Assembly: GCA_963599255.1 (NCBI GenBank)
Contig: CAVBWS010000002.1
Location: forward strand, 37,998-101,997
Direction: 5' to 3'
Source of the DNA: RGIG5612 sp963599255
GTDB taxonomy: Bacteria; Bacillota; Clostridia; Lachnospirales; Lachnospiraceae
DNA length: 64,000 nt
Shown one piece after another: positions 8,847-16,928 of the stretch. The notes beneath the pieces were generated by a model that saw only the letters and a list, made by a program, of their open reading frames with translations, made no database searches and was not told the origin of the DNA. A program made the position numbers and the translations under genes. How positions within the stretch are numbered: position 1 is the first letter of the stretch; the number at the start of each line of letters is the position of its first letter.

Positions 8847-9802
8847 TTCACCACCTTCTTTACGCCTCGCTGTGCCATGATACCAAATACAATTACGATC
8901 AAGCCCAGCACAGCTTCCTGCAGAGTTCCGGATGGAACACCTGCAATGGTCAGCATATTAAAAAGCGCATAAACAAAAAGCGAACATATAGGAACACCAA
9001 TTATGATATTAATACGAGATTTTAAGACTTGTGCCAGCATAACAGCCGCAATAGGCTGAAAGATCATAGTCATGCCGGTAAGTCCACTCTTAATATTCAT
9101 ACGTGAATTATAGCTTTCATTCAGGAACGCAGAACAACCCACAAATATTCCCACAATGATACCCACGAGTAAAATTGTTTTTACAATGTTAATACCCATG
9201 GCTTCGGAGATGCGCTGTCCGCTTCCCAGGGAGCGGACCTTCAGTCCAATCGTTGTGTAATTATAAAGAACATACGCAAGAATAAAACCAACGAAAAATA
9301 CAACATAGATCATAGGTGCCCTTGCAAGTTCCCGCATATCCTCACTCAACTGGGCGATAGATCCTCCATGGGAGAACTGATAATTGGAGTAAAAAACTCC
9401 GACCGCCTCATAGACCATTACCATGCCGATGCTGACAATCCACGACGGAATCCTTGATTTGGCAAACAGCAGAAAATTGATCATGACACAGATAATAGAT
9501 ACCACCATGGCTCCCAGAATGATCCCAAAATATCCCAGTGATGTTGAGCCCAGAATGCCGGCTGCATTTGCAGCAAGGATTACAATTGGGCCTAACGACA
9601 TATCAGTAAAATCACAGGCAAATACAAAGCACAGTGCCCACCCCAAAAAACACGGAATGATCGCATGTGGAAAAAGCGCAAGAATGTTATTGCTTGTCAG
9701 GAATATCCGTCCGGTAAGAAAATGAAAAACGATACATACCACAGCAACCAATGCAAGAACGATCACAAGACGGACGATACTTTTCTTCTTTTTTGTCTCC
9801 AT
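8843..9802 (-). CDS. ABC importer permease, ribose/simple-sugar type (second subunit)
   Basis: 319-residue multi-spanning permease of the same family as 6373-7341 but clearly different in sequence. It has a lysine-rich cytosolic N-terminus (METKKKKS) and about nine hydrophobic segments. It is the first gene after the binding protein, separated by a stem-loop at 9823-9856 that may lower downstream expression relative to the binding protein. Confidence 0.87.
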   Translation of the reverse strand: METKKKKSIVRLVIVLALVAVVCIVFHFLTGRIFLTSNNILALFPHAIIPCFLGWALCFVFACDFTDMSLGPIVILAANAAGILGSTSLGYFGIILGAMVVSIICVMINFLLFAKSRIPSWIVSIGMVMVYEAVGVFYSNYQFSHGGSIAQLSEDMRELARAPMIYVVFFVGFILAYVLYNYTTIGLKVRSLGSGQRISEAMGINIVKTILLVGIIVGIFVGCSAFLNESYNSRMNIKSGLTGMTMIFQPIAAVMLAQVLKSRINIIIGVPICSLFVYALFNMLTIAGVPSGTLQEAVLGLIVIVFGIMAQRGVKKVVK

Positions 9803-9822
9803 AAAAATCCACCCTTCTCCTT

Positions 9823-9856
9823 AACGAGGTCGGTACTGACTCGCACCGGCCTCGTT
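9823..9856 (-). other. Stem-loop between binding-protein and permease genes
   Basis: AACGAGG-type arms (9823-9834 and 9845-9856) with an internal mismatch, followed on the minus strand by bases that are not T-rich. Position and shape fit a partial terminator or mRNA-stabilising hairpin, common between solute-binding protein and permease genes. Confidence 0.55.
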
Positions 9857-9865
9857 TTTCTATAG

Positions 9866-10963
9866 TCAGTCTGTGCTTGTCTCTATACCGTAGTTCTCGA
9901 TAAATTCCACGAAGGTCTCATATGTTGCATCGTCTGCAATAAGCTCTGCGAAATGCTCCGCCGTAAGAGGATGTCCTTCCAGATAATATTTAGAAAAATC
10001 GTCTGCATTATCTGCTGTAATAACAAACGGAACCACATTGTTGAAATGCGGAGCATTTCCGTCTTTGTCAGTTATGCGGTTGCCTTTTGCATTATTGATA
10101 AGCAGTGCAGAAGCGATAGGGATAACGATCTTAGAACCGCTGTCCGCGTAAGCGATCGTTCCATCTTTAATATATTGGATATTTTCTGCTGTTGCACCGG
10201 ATACATATATCTTTAAATCCAGATCACTGTGATTATTCAGTGCCGCAATAGCTGCTACTGCATAGTCACCTGAAAGAGCATAAATTGCTTGTGCCTGTGT
10301 GTTAGCGATCAGAAGATCATCACATTTCTGAGTTCCTTCAGAAGGATCCGTACATCTGGCAGCTGCCATCAGGGTTCCTCCTCCTTCGGTAAACGCATCT
10401 GTAAATCCTGCCACGCGCTTGTCATGAATTGTATCTCCTACTGAACCGCCCAAAACCAGAGCCTGTGTATAACCATCTGCCAGCATATTCTGTGCTGCCT
10501 GTACACCTTCTGCATAGCTATCTGTACCTACACAACCCAAATAGTATTCATTTTCATTGAGCATTGCGAGCACTGCTTCATCATTAGGGATCTGATCAAA
10601 CATGGTAAAATACGTACCGGCCGATTTCAGGATGGATGAAATCTGCTCATACGCAGCCGTATTCCATCCATATATCAAAAGCCCGTCATAGCCTCGGCCC
10701 GCCATTGTTTCCACATTAGACATCTGCATATCTGCAGTAAAGTTGTCATTGTAAATCTGGAAGGTATAACCAGCGTTTTCAAAATTGTACTGCATCTCAC
10801 TGACGAACAGATCCAGTGCAGCACCTCCCTGTCCTACAATGTCTCCCGCAAAGCTGTAGTCTGCCGCCTTTGTAATCTGTGCATTTAGACCACTTGCAGA
10901 TACCAAAATTACCCCCATAGCAACCGCAAGAATCTTTACCGAATTTTTTCTTGAAATTGTCAT
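9866..10963 (-). CDS. Periplasmic-binding-protein-like solute receptor of the ABC importer
   Basis: About 365 residues of the Peripla_BP_4/LacI-like sugar-receptor fold. The ATG at 10963 has GGAGG 8 nt upstream; the ATGs at 10987 and 10978 lie before or at that ribosome site. A signal sequence is clear (MTISRKNSVK, then a hydrophobic run to TKAAD), but there is no lipobox cysteine, so how it stays at the cell surface is not evident. First gene of the operon receptor-permease-ATPase-permease-M24 enzyme. Substrate not determinable. Confidence 0.85.
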   Translation of the reverse strand: MTISRKNSVKILAVAMGVILVSASGLNAQITKAADYSFAGDIVGQGGAALDLFVSEMQYNFENAGYTFQIYNDNFTADMQMSNVETMAGRGYDGLLIYGWNTAAYEQISSILKSAGTYFTMFDQIPNDEAVLAMLNENEYYLGCVGTDSYAEGVQAAQNMLADGYTQALVLGGSVGDTIHDKRVAGFTDAFTEGGGTLMAAARCTDPSEGTQKCDDLLIANTQAQAIYALSGDYAVAAIAALNNHSDLDLKIYVSGATAENIQYIKDGTIAYADSGSKIVIPIASALLINNAKGNRITDKDGNAPHFNNVVPFVITADNADDFSKYYLEGHPLTAEHFAELIADDATYETFVEFIENYGIETSTD

Positions 10964-11032
10964 CTCTGTTTCCTCCATTTCATCCATAAAATAATTTTTC
11001 CAGCCTTCTCTGGTTCCCTTCCTTACAGCATT

Positions 11033-11106
11033 ATTCTACTGCAGCGGATAATGTCACAGCTATGACATATGTCATAGCATTAATAAAAAAATTATGACAC
11101 ATGTCA
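11033..11106 (-). promoter_or_regulatory. Activator-type promoter with two TGACA-NN-TGTCA palindromes, ABC operon
   Basis: TAGAAT at 11038-11033 (minus) lacks a -35 at 17 bp (AGCTGT). Perfect palindrome TGACATATGTCA lies at 11063-11074 and TGACACATGTCA at 11095-11106, 32 bp apart, centred at about -42.5 and -74.5 from a start near 11026. A further half site (ATGTCA) is at 11051-11056. Arrangement and sequence match the promoter at 4987-5059. Confidence 0.7.
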
Positions 11107-11261
11107 CATTGTTAAGCGATATTTACAGTCAGCTATACTTGCATCTATCAGTCGGATCTGCGACTTGTACTCATTAAAATGTTTGCCGACTGATGCACAA
11201 AAAAAGACTTTTGCATTATTGATATACAAAAGCCTTTTTATACTATATTTATATGCTATTT

Positions 11262-12119
11262 TCAGAATCTGATGTTTTTTCGGTCTTCCCAAAAGAGTTG
11301 AACATTTCGAAATTCCGTCTGCAGTTCCCGCATACTATGCTGCACTTGACCTCTTGCATCTGCTTCCGGCACCGCTTCGTTTTCCGGAATCATACGTACG
11401 CTTTTTCCATTCTTCCAATGAACTCCATGCCATACAGTAAAAATCGTTTCCTGCCCATCCGGAAGATCTCTGATATAACGTACTGCCGTGGCATAACGAG
11501 GGAACCGCGAAATGTGATACAGCGGATAGGATATCCCGTTTCCTCCGCTGATCCCGATACAGGCCGCATCCCTTTCAGAAAGACTGTTGTCTATCCCCAG
11601 AATTTGCGCATTAAGCGGTGCGACAAACTCCACTGCCTCCAGGCCGCATCCCACATCTTCAATTGCCATATTGATATAATGTCGCAGGTGTGCTCCAGGA
11701 AACCAGATTTTATAAAACAGATCTTGTTCTTCAGGTCTGAAATGATCTTGAAAAAACCGCATTTTCTCCTCAGTGATCCCCTCGCCCTTCACCCTGATAA
11801 GAGAAAACCCTATTCCATTTTTCATGACCCTATATCCCGTACGGAGCCTATTGATCTCCGATGTATTCATGATTTTGGCATAATCCTCAGGCATAAAGCA
11901 TTCTTCTTCTGCCAACAAGGTGCCTCTTTGTGCTGCAAGTTCATTTTCCGGTGTTGCGTTCGCCGCTCCCAAATAGAAATATTTGGCATAAGGAGATTTC
12001 TGTTCTTCTTCTGTAAGTTGTAGCGACATGGTTTTAATTTCCGAATCCCAGTCACTTATTTCCCAAGATCCTCGTCCGCAATTCTGTACCTGCCAGATGG
12101 TTCGTTCTTTATCTGCCAT
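11262..12119 (-). CDS. PhlG/phloretin-hydrolase-like C-C hydrolase
   Basis: About 285 residues. The stretch GYRVMKNGIGFSLIRV, followed about 30 residues on by KIWFPGAHLRHY, and the later TVWHGVHW resemble the DAPG hydrolase family: 2,4-diacetylphloroglucinol hydrolase PhlG and phloretin hydrolase of Eubacterium ramulus. These zinc enzymes cut a carbon-carbon bond next to a phenolic ring. No signal peptide. The ATG at 12119 is preferred because AGGAGG is 9 nt upstream; the ATG at 12125 is only 3 nt from it. It lies between the ABC operon promoter and the tRNA, same strand as the catabolic genes, divergent from LysR at 12600. The family call is from recalled motifs, not from alignment. Confidence 0.5.
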   Translation of the reverse strand: MADKERTIWQVQNCGRGSWEISDWDSEIKTMSLQLTEEEQKSPYAKYFYLGAANATPENELAAQRGTLLAEEECFMPEDYAKIMNTSEINRLRTGYRVMKNGIGFSLIRVKGEGITEEKMRFFQDHFRPEEQDLFYKIWFPGAHLRHYINMAIEDVGCGLEAVEFVAPLNAQILGIDNSLSERDAACIGISGGNGISYPLYHISRFPRYATAVRYIRDLPDGQETIFTVWHGVHWKNGKSVRMIPENEAVPEADARGQVQHSMRELQTEFRNVQLFWEDRKNIRF

Positions 12120-12159
12120 TGCCATTTCCCTCCTCTGAATTTATGTTCCCTTCGGCTGT

Positions 12160-12310
12160 TTTAATCGCCACTATAAAGAATGGGTCGCAACCTGTCAAGA
12201 AACTGGCCCTATATTTATCTTCAGAAGAAACATTGACAAAACTCTTTCGGAAGTATGATAATGTCCCTGTGATTGCTGCGCTTGATTATATATTGCGAAT
12301 GAAATTATGA
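12160..12310 (+). pseudogene. Remnant of a MalE-like solute-binding protein C-terminus
   Basis: About 45 plus-strand codons ending at a TGA read KKLALYLSSEETLTKLF followed by RKYDNVPVIAAL. This resembles the C-terminal helix region of extracellular sugar-binding proteins (LAxYLxxEExQxxRFExxxxxP). No start codon with a ribosome site and no upstream remainder of such a gene is present. It lies between the PhlG-like gene and tRNA-Ser. Could be chance; the match is short. Confidence 0.35.
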
Positions 12311-12351
12311 GATTGAGAGTACTTTATCCTAATGTCCTGAACAACAAAACA

Positions 12352-12382
12352 CCGGGATCACTCGTAATCCAAGTGATCCCGG
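12352..12382 (-). terminator. Terminator downstream of tRNA-Ser
   Basis: Perfect 11-bp arms (12352-12362 and 12372-12382) with a 9-base loop; on the minus strand the hairpin is followed by TGTTTTGTTG. It lies 13 bp after the tRNA 3' end. Confidence 0.8.
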
Positions 12383-12394
12383 CATTCCATCCAG

Positions 12395-12482
12395 CGGAGA
12401 AGGAGGGATTTGAACCCTCGCGCCGCGTTAACGACCTACACCCTTAGCAGGGGCGCCTCTTCGGCCTCTTGAGTACTTCTCC
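12395..12482 (-). tRNA. tRNA-Ser (GCT anticodon)
   Basis: 88-nt cloverleaf on the minus strand. The acceptor stem is GGAGAAG (12482-12476) paired with CTTCTCC near the 3' end, with a T-arm GGTTCAAATCC, a long variable arm (class II tRNA) and anticodon loop CTGCTAA, giving GCT for serine AGC/AGU codons. CCA is not encoded. Its promoter is at 12548-12576. Confidence 0.93.
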
Positions 12483-12547
12483 TCATTAGTCCAAAGTCTG
12501 TAAGACTTCTGTTAAATTATGCACTGCCAAGTCACAGTGCAAGATGT

Positions 12548-12576
12548 ATTTTACAGGAGTCTCTGCATTTTGTCAA
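12548..12576 (-). promoter_or_regulatory. Promoter of tRNA-Ser
   Basis: Minus strand TTGACA (12576-12571), 17-bp spacer, TAAAAT (12553-12548). This predicts a start near 12541 and about 59 nt of 5' leader. Confidence 0.75.
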
Positions 12577-12599
12577 GAACAACGAAGGAAGGAAATCTT

Positions 12600-13514
12600 A
12601 TGAATACTATGCAAATCGACTGCTTTCTGGAAGCTGCCAAATGCAAGTCTTTTTCTACCGCTGCTTCCAGATTATTTGTTTCCCAGCCTACTTTAAGCAG
12701 GAACATTGCTCTTCTTGAAAAGGAATTAGGCCTGACCCTGTTCCTTCGCAATTCATTTCGGGGAATAGATCTGACAGAGTCAGGCAAAATAATGATGGAA
12801 GCCTTCTCCAGTGCCAAAAGAACAACCGCAGCCGCCCTGACACATGCGCTGGAGATTGAAAATTCCAAAACCATACACATGACCCTGGGTTTACTGGAAG
12901 GACAGCTGCTGGATGACAAGCTGGGAGCACTGTTAGACTCCTTTAAGCAAAGTTATCCGAACATAAAGATCAATATCCGAAGGGCATCCTATCAGGTGCT
13001 GATGCAGGAACTGCGAAGCGACGAGATCGCTCTGGTTTTCATGCCTGCATGGCAGTTTGCCGAAAGCTCCGGCCTATCTATATATCACGTATGCGACATT
13101 GAAACAGTACTTGTCATACCTAAGCGCCTTATTCCCCATATTGATGATGGAGTCCATTCTCTTCGGGAATTTGAGAAATATCCCATTGTATCTGCAGACG
13201 AGAACGAGAGCCGTATTTCCTGTGAGATGCTGCAGCACCTCTGTCAGGAATCAGGGATCAACCCGCCTATTCAATATGTGAACAACCTTCATGAACAGAT
13301 TCAGGCGGTGGAAATGGGAGAGGCCATGACCCTCATCAACCCGTACAATTCCATCTGCTACAGCCCTAACGTAAACTGCGTAAAGGTCAAGGAACTTATT
13401 CCGCAGCCATTCGCCATCGCATGGAGCAATGACAATTACTCTGAAGGAACCGAATATTTTCATTCGTTTCTCGCCAATACAGGTATTACATGTTTGTCAG
13501 ATTATGACGAATGA
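12600..13514 (+). CDS. LysR-family transcriptional regulator
   Basis: 304-residue LTTR: N-terminal winged HTH (SFSTAASRLFVSQPTLSRNI), then an effector-binding domain of the PBP type. The ATG at 12600 follows AAGGAAATCTT, and the HTH starts right after it. It is transcribed away from the PhlG-like gene with the tRNA in between, so it could control that gene or the catabolic block. The palindromes upstream of those operons have an even-length TGACA-NN-TGTCA form rather than the T-N11-A LTTR box, so a direct link is not shown. Confidence 0.9.
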   Translation: MNTMQIDCFLEAAKCKSFSTAASRLFVSQPTLSRNIALLEKELGLTLFLRNSFRGIDLTESGKIMMEAFSSAKRTTAAALTHALEIENSKTIHMTLGLLEGQLLDDKLGALLDSFKQSYPNIKINIRRASYQVLMQELRSDEIALVFMPAWQFAESSGLSIYHVCDIETVLVIPKRLIPHIDDGVHSLREFEKYPIVSADENESRISCEMLQHLCQESGINPPIQYVNNLHEQIQAVEMGEAMTLINPYNSICYSPNVNCVKVKELIPQPFAIAWSNDNYSEGTEYFHSFLANTGITCLSDYDE

Positions 13515-13524
13515 GTTCCTGAAT

Positions 13525-13938
13525 TCATATATCGGCGCTGGCTTTACAGCAATAATCATAAATGGAATCCGTTATACTGCCGATTCCTGCGATTCGTGCG
13601 CCCGAAAAATACCGCACAATCCCGCACTCCTTCAGAAAGTCAATCTTTCTTTCTGTGATCTGTGCAGGTGTAAGTCCATTATATAACTGCATTATGACAT
13701 AGAGGACACCCCGGATAAGCATCGTATCCGAGGTCGCCTCCATCTGAAACGTCTTATCCTGCATATGATATTTTATCCATACCTTCGATTGACATCCTCT
13801 CTGCAAATATTCATCCTTCATCAGCTCTGGCTGGTCAGGCGGCACATATGCAGATAATTCCACGAGAAATGAATATCCCAGCAGTTCATCTTCAAATGCA
13901 TTTAATTCTTCTTTTATTTCCTTGATTCTTTCTTCCAT
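13525..13938 (-). CDS. SufE-like Fe-S assembly/sulfur-acceptor protein
   Basis: 137 residues of the SufE fold. The active cysteine is in RGCQSKVW (about residue 49), followed by the characteristic TSDTMLIRGVLYVIM segment. SufE accepts persulfide sulfur from a SufS-type desulfurase; no desulfurase is next to it. The start overlaps the upstream unknown gene by 25 bp, implying coupled translation. Convergent with the LysR gene. Confidence 0.85.
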   Translation of the reverse strand: MEERIKEIKEELNAFEDELLGYSFLVELSAYVPPDQPELMKDEYLQRGCQSKVWIKYHMQDKTFQMEATSDTMLIRGVLYVIMQLYNGLTPAQITERKIDFLKECGIVRYFSGARIAGIGSITDSIYDYCCKASADI

Positions 13939-14351
13939 TTTATTTTTTCCAGAATGATCCGGGCAAGTTCATCTGTGGTCCCAATGTCAGCAGTATTATA
14001 CGGAGGATAACTGAAATCAAACTCCTCCGAAAGCGACATGAACAGCAGCACCTTCTTAGTCATGAATGAGCTTGTAGCCCCGCAATGCTTAGATACGTCC
14101 AGAAGAGCCGCCTCATTAGGATTCAATCTGGAGGCCTTAGCCACGCTTAGCTGTGCCAGTTCATTCAGGTTGTGAGTCGGCGGCAGCTCCTTCTCGTCAT
14201 CCAGCAAGAATTTATATATGACATAACGATAAATATGTTCAGAAAATTCTGAAGGAGTCGGATCTGCCAGCTCCTTCAGAATATGTATTTCTTTTTCTGC
14301 CTGAACATTTGCAATGGTCAATCTTTTGATAATTCCATTTTTGTCAAGCAT
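13914..14351 (-). CDS. Unknown 145-residue protein upstream of sufE-like gene
   Basis: I do not recognise a domain. It is soluble and helix-rich, begins MLDKNGIIKRLTIANVQAEK and ends in a lysine-rich tail. A conserved-looking centre contains DVSKHCGATSSFMTKK. It overlaps the SufE-like gene by 25 bp and follows the isomerase-like gene by 55 bp, so the three are probably one transcript. It could be a small adaptor; no function is proposed. Confidence 0.7.
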   Translation of the reverse strand: MLDKNGIIKRLTIANVQAEKEIHILKELADPTPSEFSEHIYRYVIYKFLLDDEKELPPTHNLNELAQLSVAKASRLNPNEAALLDVSKHCGATSSFMTKKVLLFMSLSEEFDFSYPPYNTADIGTTDELARIILEKIKWKKESRK

Positions 14352-14406
14352 AATGCCCTCTTTCCTTTTTTAGCCAAATTTTTCTGATCTTCCCTGCGAT
14401 CAGCGT

Positions 14407-15966
14407 CTAACAGACAAGTACCTCCAAACCTAAAATTCTGCCCAATTCTTTCATTTCTTCGTAGTAATCGCCATATACAAATGGTACGTGATTGCCTACC
14501 TGAATCTGAGCATCATAGAATTTCTGAGTATCTGCTATTTGGAATAATGTGCCATGTGTGCAGTTATCCATGTCATATCCGAATCCGCCCTTCAAGGTGC
14601 CCCTGGATACCAGCAGCTTGTCGCAGTTCGGGCTGAAACGGCACATGGTGATTACCTGTCCCTGATCCGCATCGAAATCTCTTCTCATGGTTACGCCGAA
14701 TCCGCTATATGCAAATGGTCTGATAGAGAATCTTGCGCCTTCTTCGTCGAATCCCTTCATCTTACGATTTCCTACAGAATGCTGGGTCATAACCATGTTA
14801 GGTACGCCGCGCAGAGCATTCCATTTCTCTGTTCCTATATGATCCTTAGAGAAATGCTGAACATATCCGTCTTCTGTTAGTGTTCCGTCCGGTAATGTAA
14901 GTACTGCTGTATTGCCCATATATGAAGCCTTGCCTGCCACAGCCTGAAGTGCTGCCTGAGCGATTACCGCACCTATATCGTATTCACATGCAGATGGTAC
15001 GCCATTTTCATTATTCAGAGAATGAGCGATGCAGAAGGTGAAACGTTCCTTGTTGATACGGCATGTAGAACATGCATCCGGGCAGTTTGCCGTAAATGCA
15101 TTGCACTCATTTACCTTCAGAAGCTTTTGTACCAGCTGGTACATCTTAACAGAAGGAACCATGTTTTCTCTGTCCATTGCGCACGGATCAGCATCCTTCA
15201 TAAGTTCATCTATTATCTCATTTACATGAACCATGTCCTCGGCATTGATATTTTCCTGATGTCTTCCCGGCGTAGTATAATTCGTGGTAGGATCGATCTC
15301 ATGAATCTGGTCAATAACTTCATGCAGATTAGCAAATCTGAACTTCGTTCCCAGAACCTCTGTAACCTTATCAAGACTTATAAACGAATCATTTGAATCG
15401 TGTAATGAGTAATCATGTCCGAATCTTGATACGCATAAAACTCTGGTATTGGCCAATGCTTTTCTTGCTCTTAATACACGCAGCTGTCTTTTGAACTGAT
15501 CCCAGTTGAGAAGCGAATACGTTTCAACACCTCTTGCCAGCATGGCTGATGTATTGATGGTTGCGCCGTAATCATTGCCTACAAATATAACCGGCTTTTT
15601 CACCATCTGGGCAAATTCAACTATCATCTCTCCTGTTCTGCCTGTGGTGGATACGAAATATACGTCCGTGTCCTCTGAACCTACACAGAGTTTTCTCATT
15701 TCTTCCTCAGAAACACGCCAGTTTTCCGTATGATTCATATACCTCTTAGGCTCAAGAAGTTCTACGCCCTCCGGCAGATTATAACGGATGCCCATCTGAA
15801 CGCCCTTGTAAGCCTCATTATTGATCATCTCGTCAAACTCACGCTCTAATTCCTTACCCTTGCCGAATCGACAAGGTCCCTCATACGGCAGTTCGTGAAC
15901 TATGTCGAAAAATACCAGACGACATTTTAATACTGTATCATGAATTGTTTCAAAATCAGTGCCCAT
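14407..15966 (-). CDS. L-fucose/L-arabinose isomerase-like protein
   Basis: 519-residue protein of the fucose-isomerase fold. An N-terminal half has FVSTTGRTGEMIVEFAQ, and the C-terminal metal-site region has CEYDIGAVIAQAAL (Glu and Asp candidates) and GNHVPFVYGDY (His candidate). The family converts aldoses to ketoses using a divalent metal, but many members are uncharacterised and have other sugar substrates. The ATG at 15966 has AGAGGAGG 6 nt upstream; the 18 codons before it lack a ribosome site. Cysteine-rich centre (NCPDACSTCR) is unusual for an isomerase. Confidence 0.7.
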   Translation of the reverse strand: MGTDFETIHDTVLKCRLVFFDIVHELPYEGPCRFGKGKELEREFDEMINNEAYKGVQMGIRYNLPEGVELLEPKRYMNHTENWRVSEEEMRKLCVGSEDTDVYFVSTTGRTGEMIVEFAQMVKKPVIFVGNDYGATINTSAMLARGVETYSLLNWDQFKRQLRVLRARKALANTRVLCVSRFGHDYSLHDSNDSFISLDKVTEVLGTKFRFANLHEVIDQIHEIDPTTNYTTPGRHQENINAEDMVHVNEIIDELMKDADPCAMDRENMVPSVKMYQLVQKLLKVNECNAFTANCPDACSTCRINKERFTFCIAHSLNNENGVPSACEYDIGAVIAQAALQAVAGKASYMGNTAVLTLPDGTLTEDGYVQHFSKDHIGTEKWNALRGVPNMVMTQHSVGNRKMKGFDEEGARFSIRPFAYSGFGVTMRRDFDADQGQVITMCRFSPNCDKLLVSRGTLKGGFGYDMDNCTHGTLFQIADTQKFYDAQIQVGNHVPFVYGDYYEEMKELGRILGLEVLVC

Positions 15967-16143
15967 AAAAAACCTCCTCTTTGCAGTGTTTTTGGTAACA
16001 AGGTTATCGTAGCACAACAAAAAGAAGGTTCTCTAATTGATTCTAAGCATAACTGATTTAATTATTAAATACACATATTCCAGACTTCGCCCGCAGCCTG
16101 ATTTTTTAATGCTAACTTGCTTTGGATGCTGACTTCACCCCCT

Positions 16144-16797
16144 TCATGCAGAGTGTACAGCACTCGCTCTGTTAAGAAGAGCCTCTCCGTTAGCCTTAAG
16201 CCAGTCATGCCACTTGTAATATTCCGGATAGACCTTCAGGACCTCTTCGTAGAATCTGCCGGAATGGTTCATTTCCTTCCTGTGGCACAGTTCATGTACG
16301 ACCACACTGTCTAATACCTCCGGCGGCGCCAGCATGAGAAGACAATTAAAATTAAGATTGCCCTTACTGCTGCAGCTCCCCCATCTTGTTTTCTGGCATC
16401 TTATGGTAATCCGGCCATATGTAACACCTATCAGCGGCGCATAATATCTTACTCGTTCAGGGATCACTTGCACCGCCCTTTGACCTAACTCATTTATCTG
16501 TTCTAATGTAAGTGCGCCCTGTACTGCTGCCTTATCTTTCTGATCATTTGCCATGGCAAGATGTTTTTCTATCCAATTCCTGTGTTTCTGGACGAATTGC
16601 CTAATCTCTGAATCAGAACAAATAAGAGGTGCCCTGACTACCAGAGCACCATTTTTTATTTCTGCAGATATAGTCCTTCGCCTGCTTCGTATGACCCTCA
16701 CATCAAGACCATCTATCTCAATCAATTTTATATCCTCACAATATACCTTTCCCGTGGCAATCTCATATATCAGGCACGGATGTACAACAAATTTCAT
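16144..16797 (-). CDS. YgjP/SprT-like M48-type zinc metalloprotease (DUF45)
   Basis: 217 residues. The C-terminal zinc motif HELCHRKEMNHS (HExxH plus a third His) and the preceding QKTRWGSCSSKGNLNFN are the family signature. The family is thought to act on proteins but its substrates are poorly defined. The ATG at 16797 has AGGA about 10 nt upstream; a TTG at 16830 with AAGGGCGAG upstream would add 11 residues. Monocistronic. Confidence 0.85.
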   Translation of the reverse strand: MKFVVHPCLIYEIATGKVYCEDIKLIEIDGLDVRVIRSRRRTISAEIKNGALVVRAPLICSDSEIRQFVQKHRNWIEKHLAMANDQKDKAAVQGALTLEQINELGQRAVQVIPERVRYYAPLIGVTYGRITIRCQKTRWGSCSSKGNLNFNCLLMLAPPEVLDSVVVHELCHRKEMNHSGRFYEEVLKVYPEYYKWHDWLKANGEALLNRASAVHSA

Positions 16798-16928
16798 TAA
16801 ATGATATCCTGCGTACCGGAACTGTGTCAATATTGCTCGCCCTTATCTTCCCCTCTGATCATTTTATGACGCATCTTCCTGCACTTTACATATTCAACAC
16901 TCACTCCGAACCGGATCTATTGATATAT

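Noticed and set aside
5016..11106. TGACA-NN-TGTCA sites as LysR boxes of the adjacent regulator
   Set aside because: The palindrome has an even centre and TGACA half sites rather than T-N11-A, and the spacing fits CRP/FNR-type activation better; kept only as an alternative.
12519..12599. 27 extra codons upstream of the LysR ATG
   Set aside because: They overlap the tRNA promoter region and lack a ribosome site; AAGGAAATCTT directly precedes the ATG at 12600.
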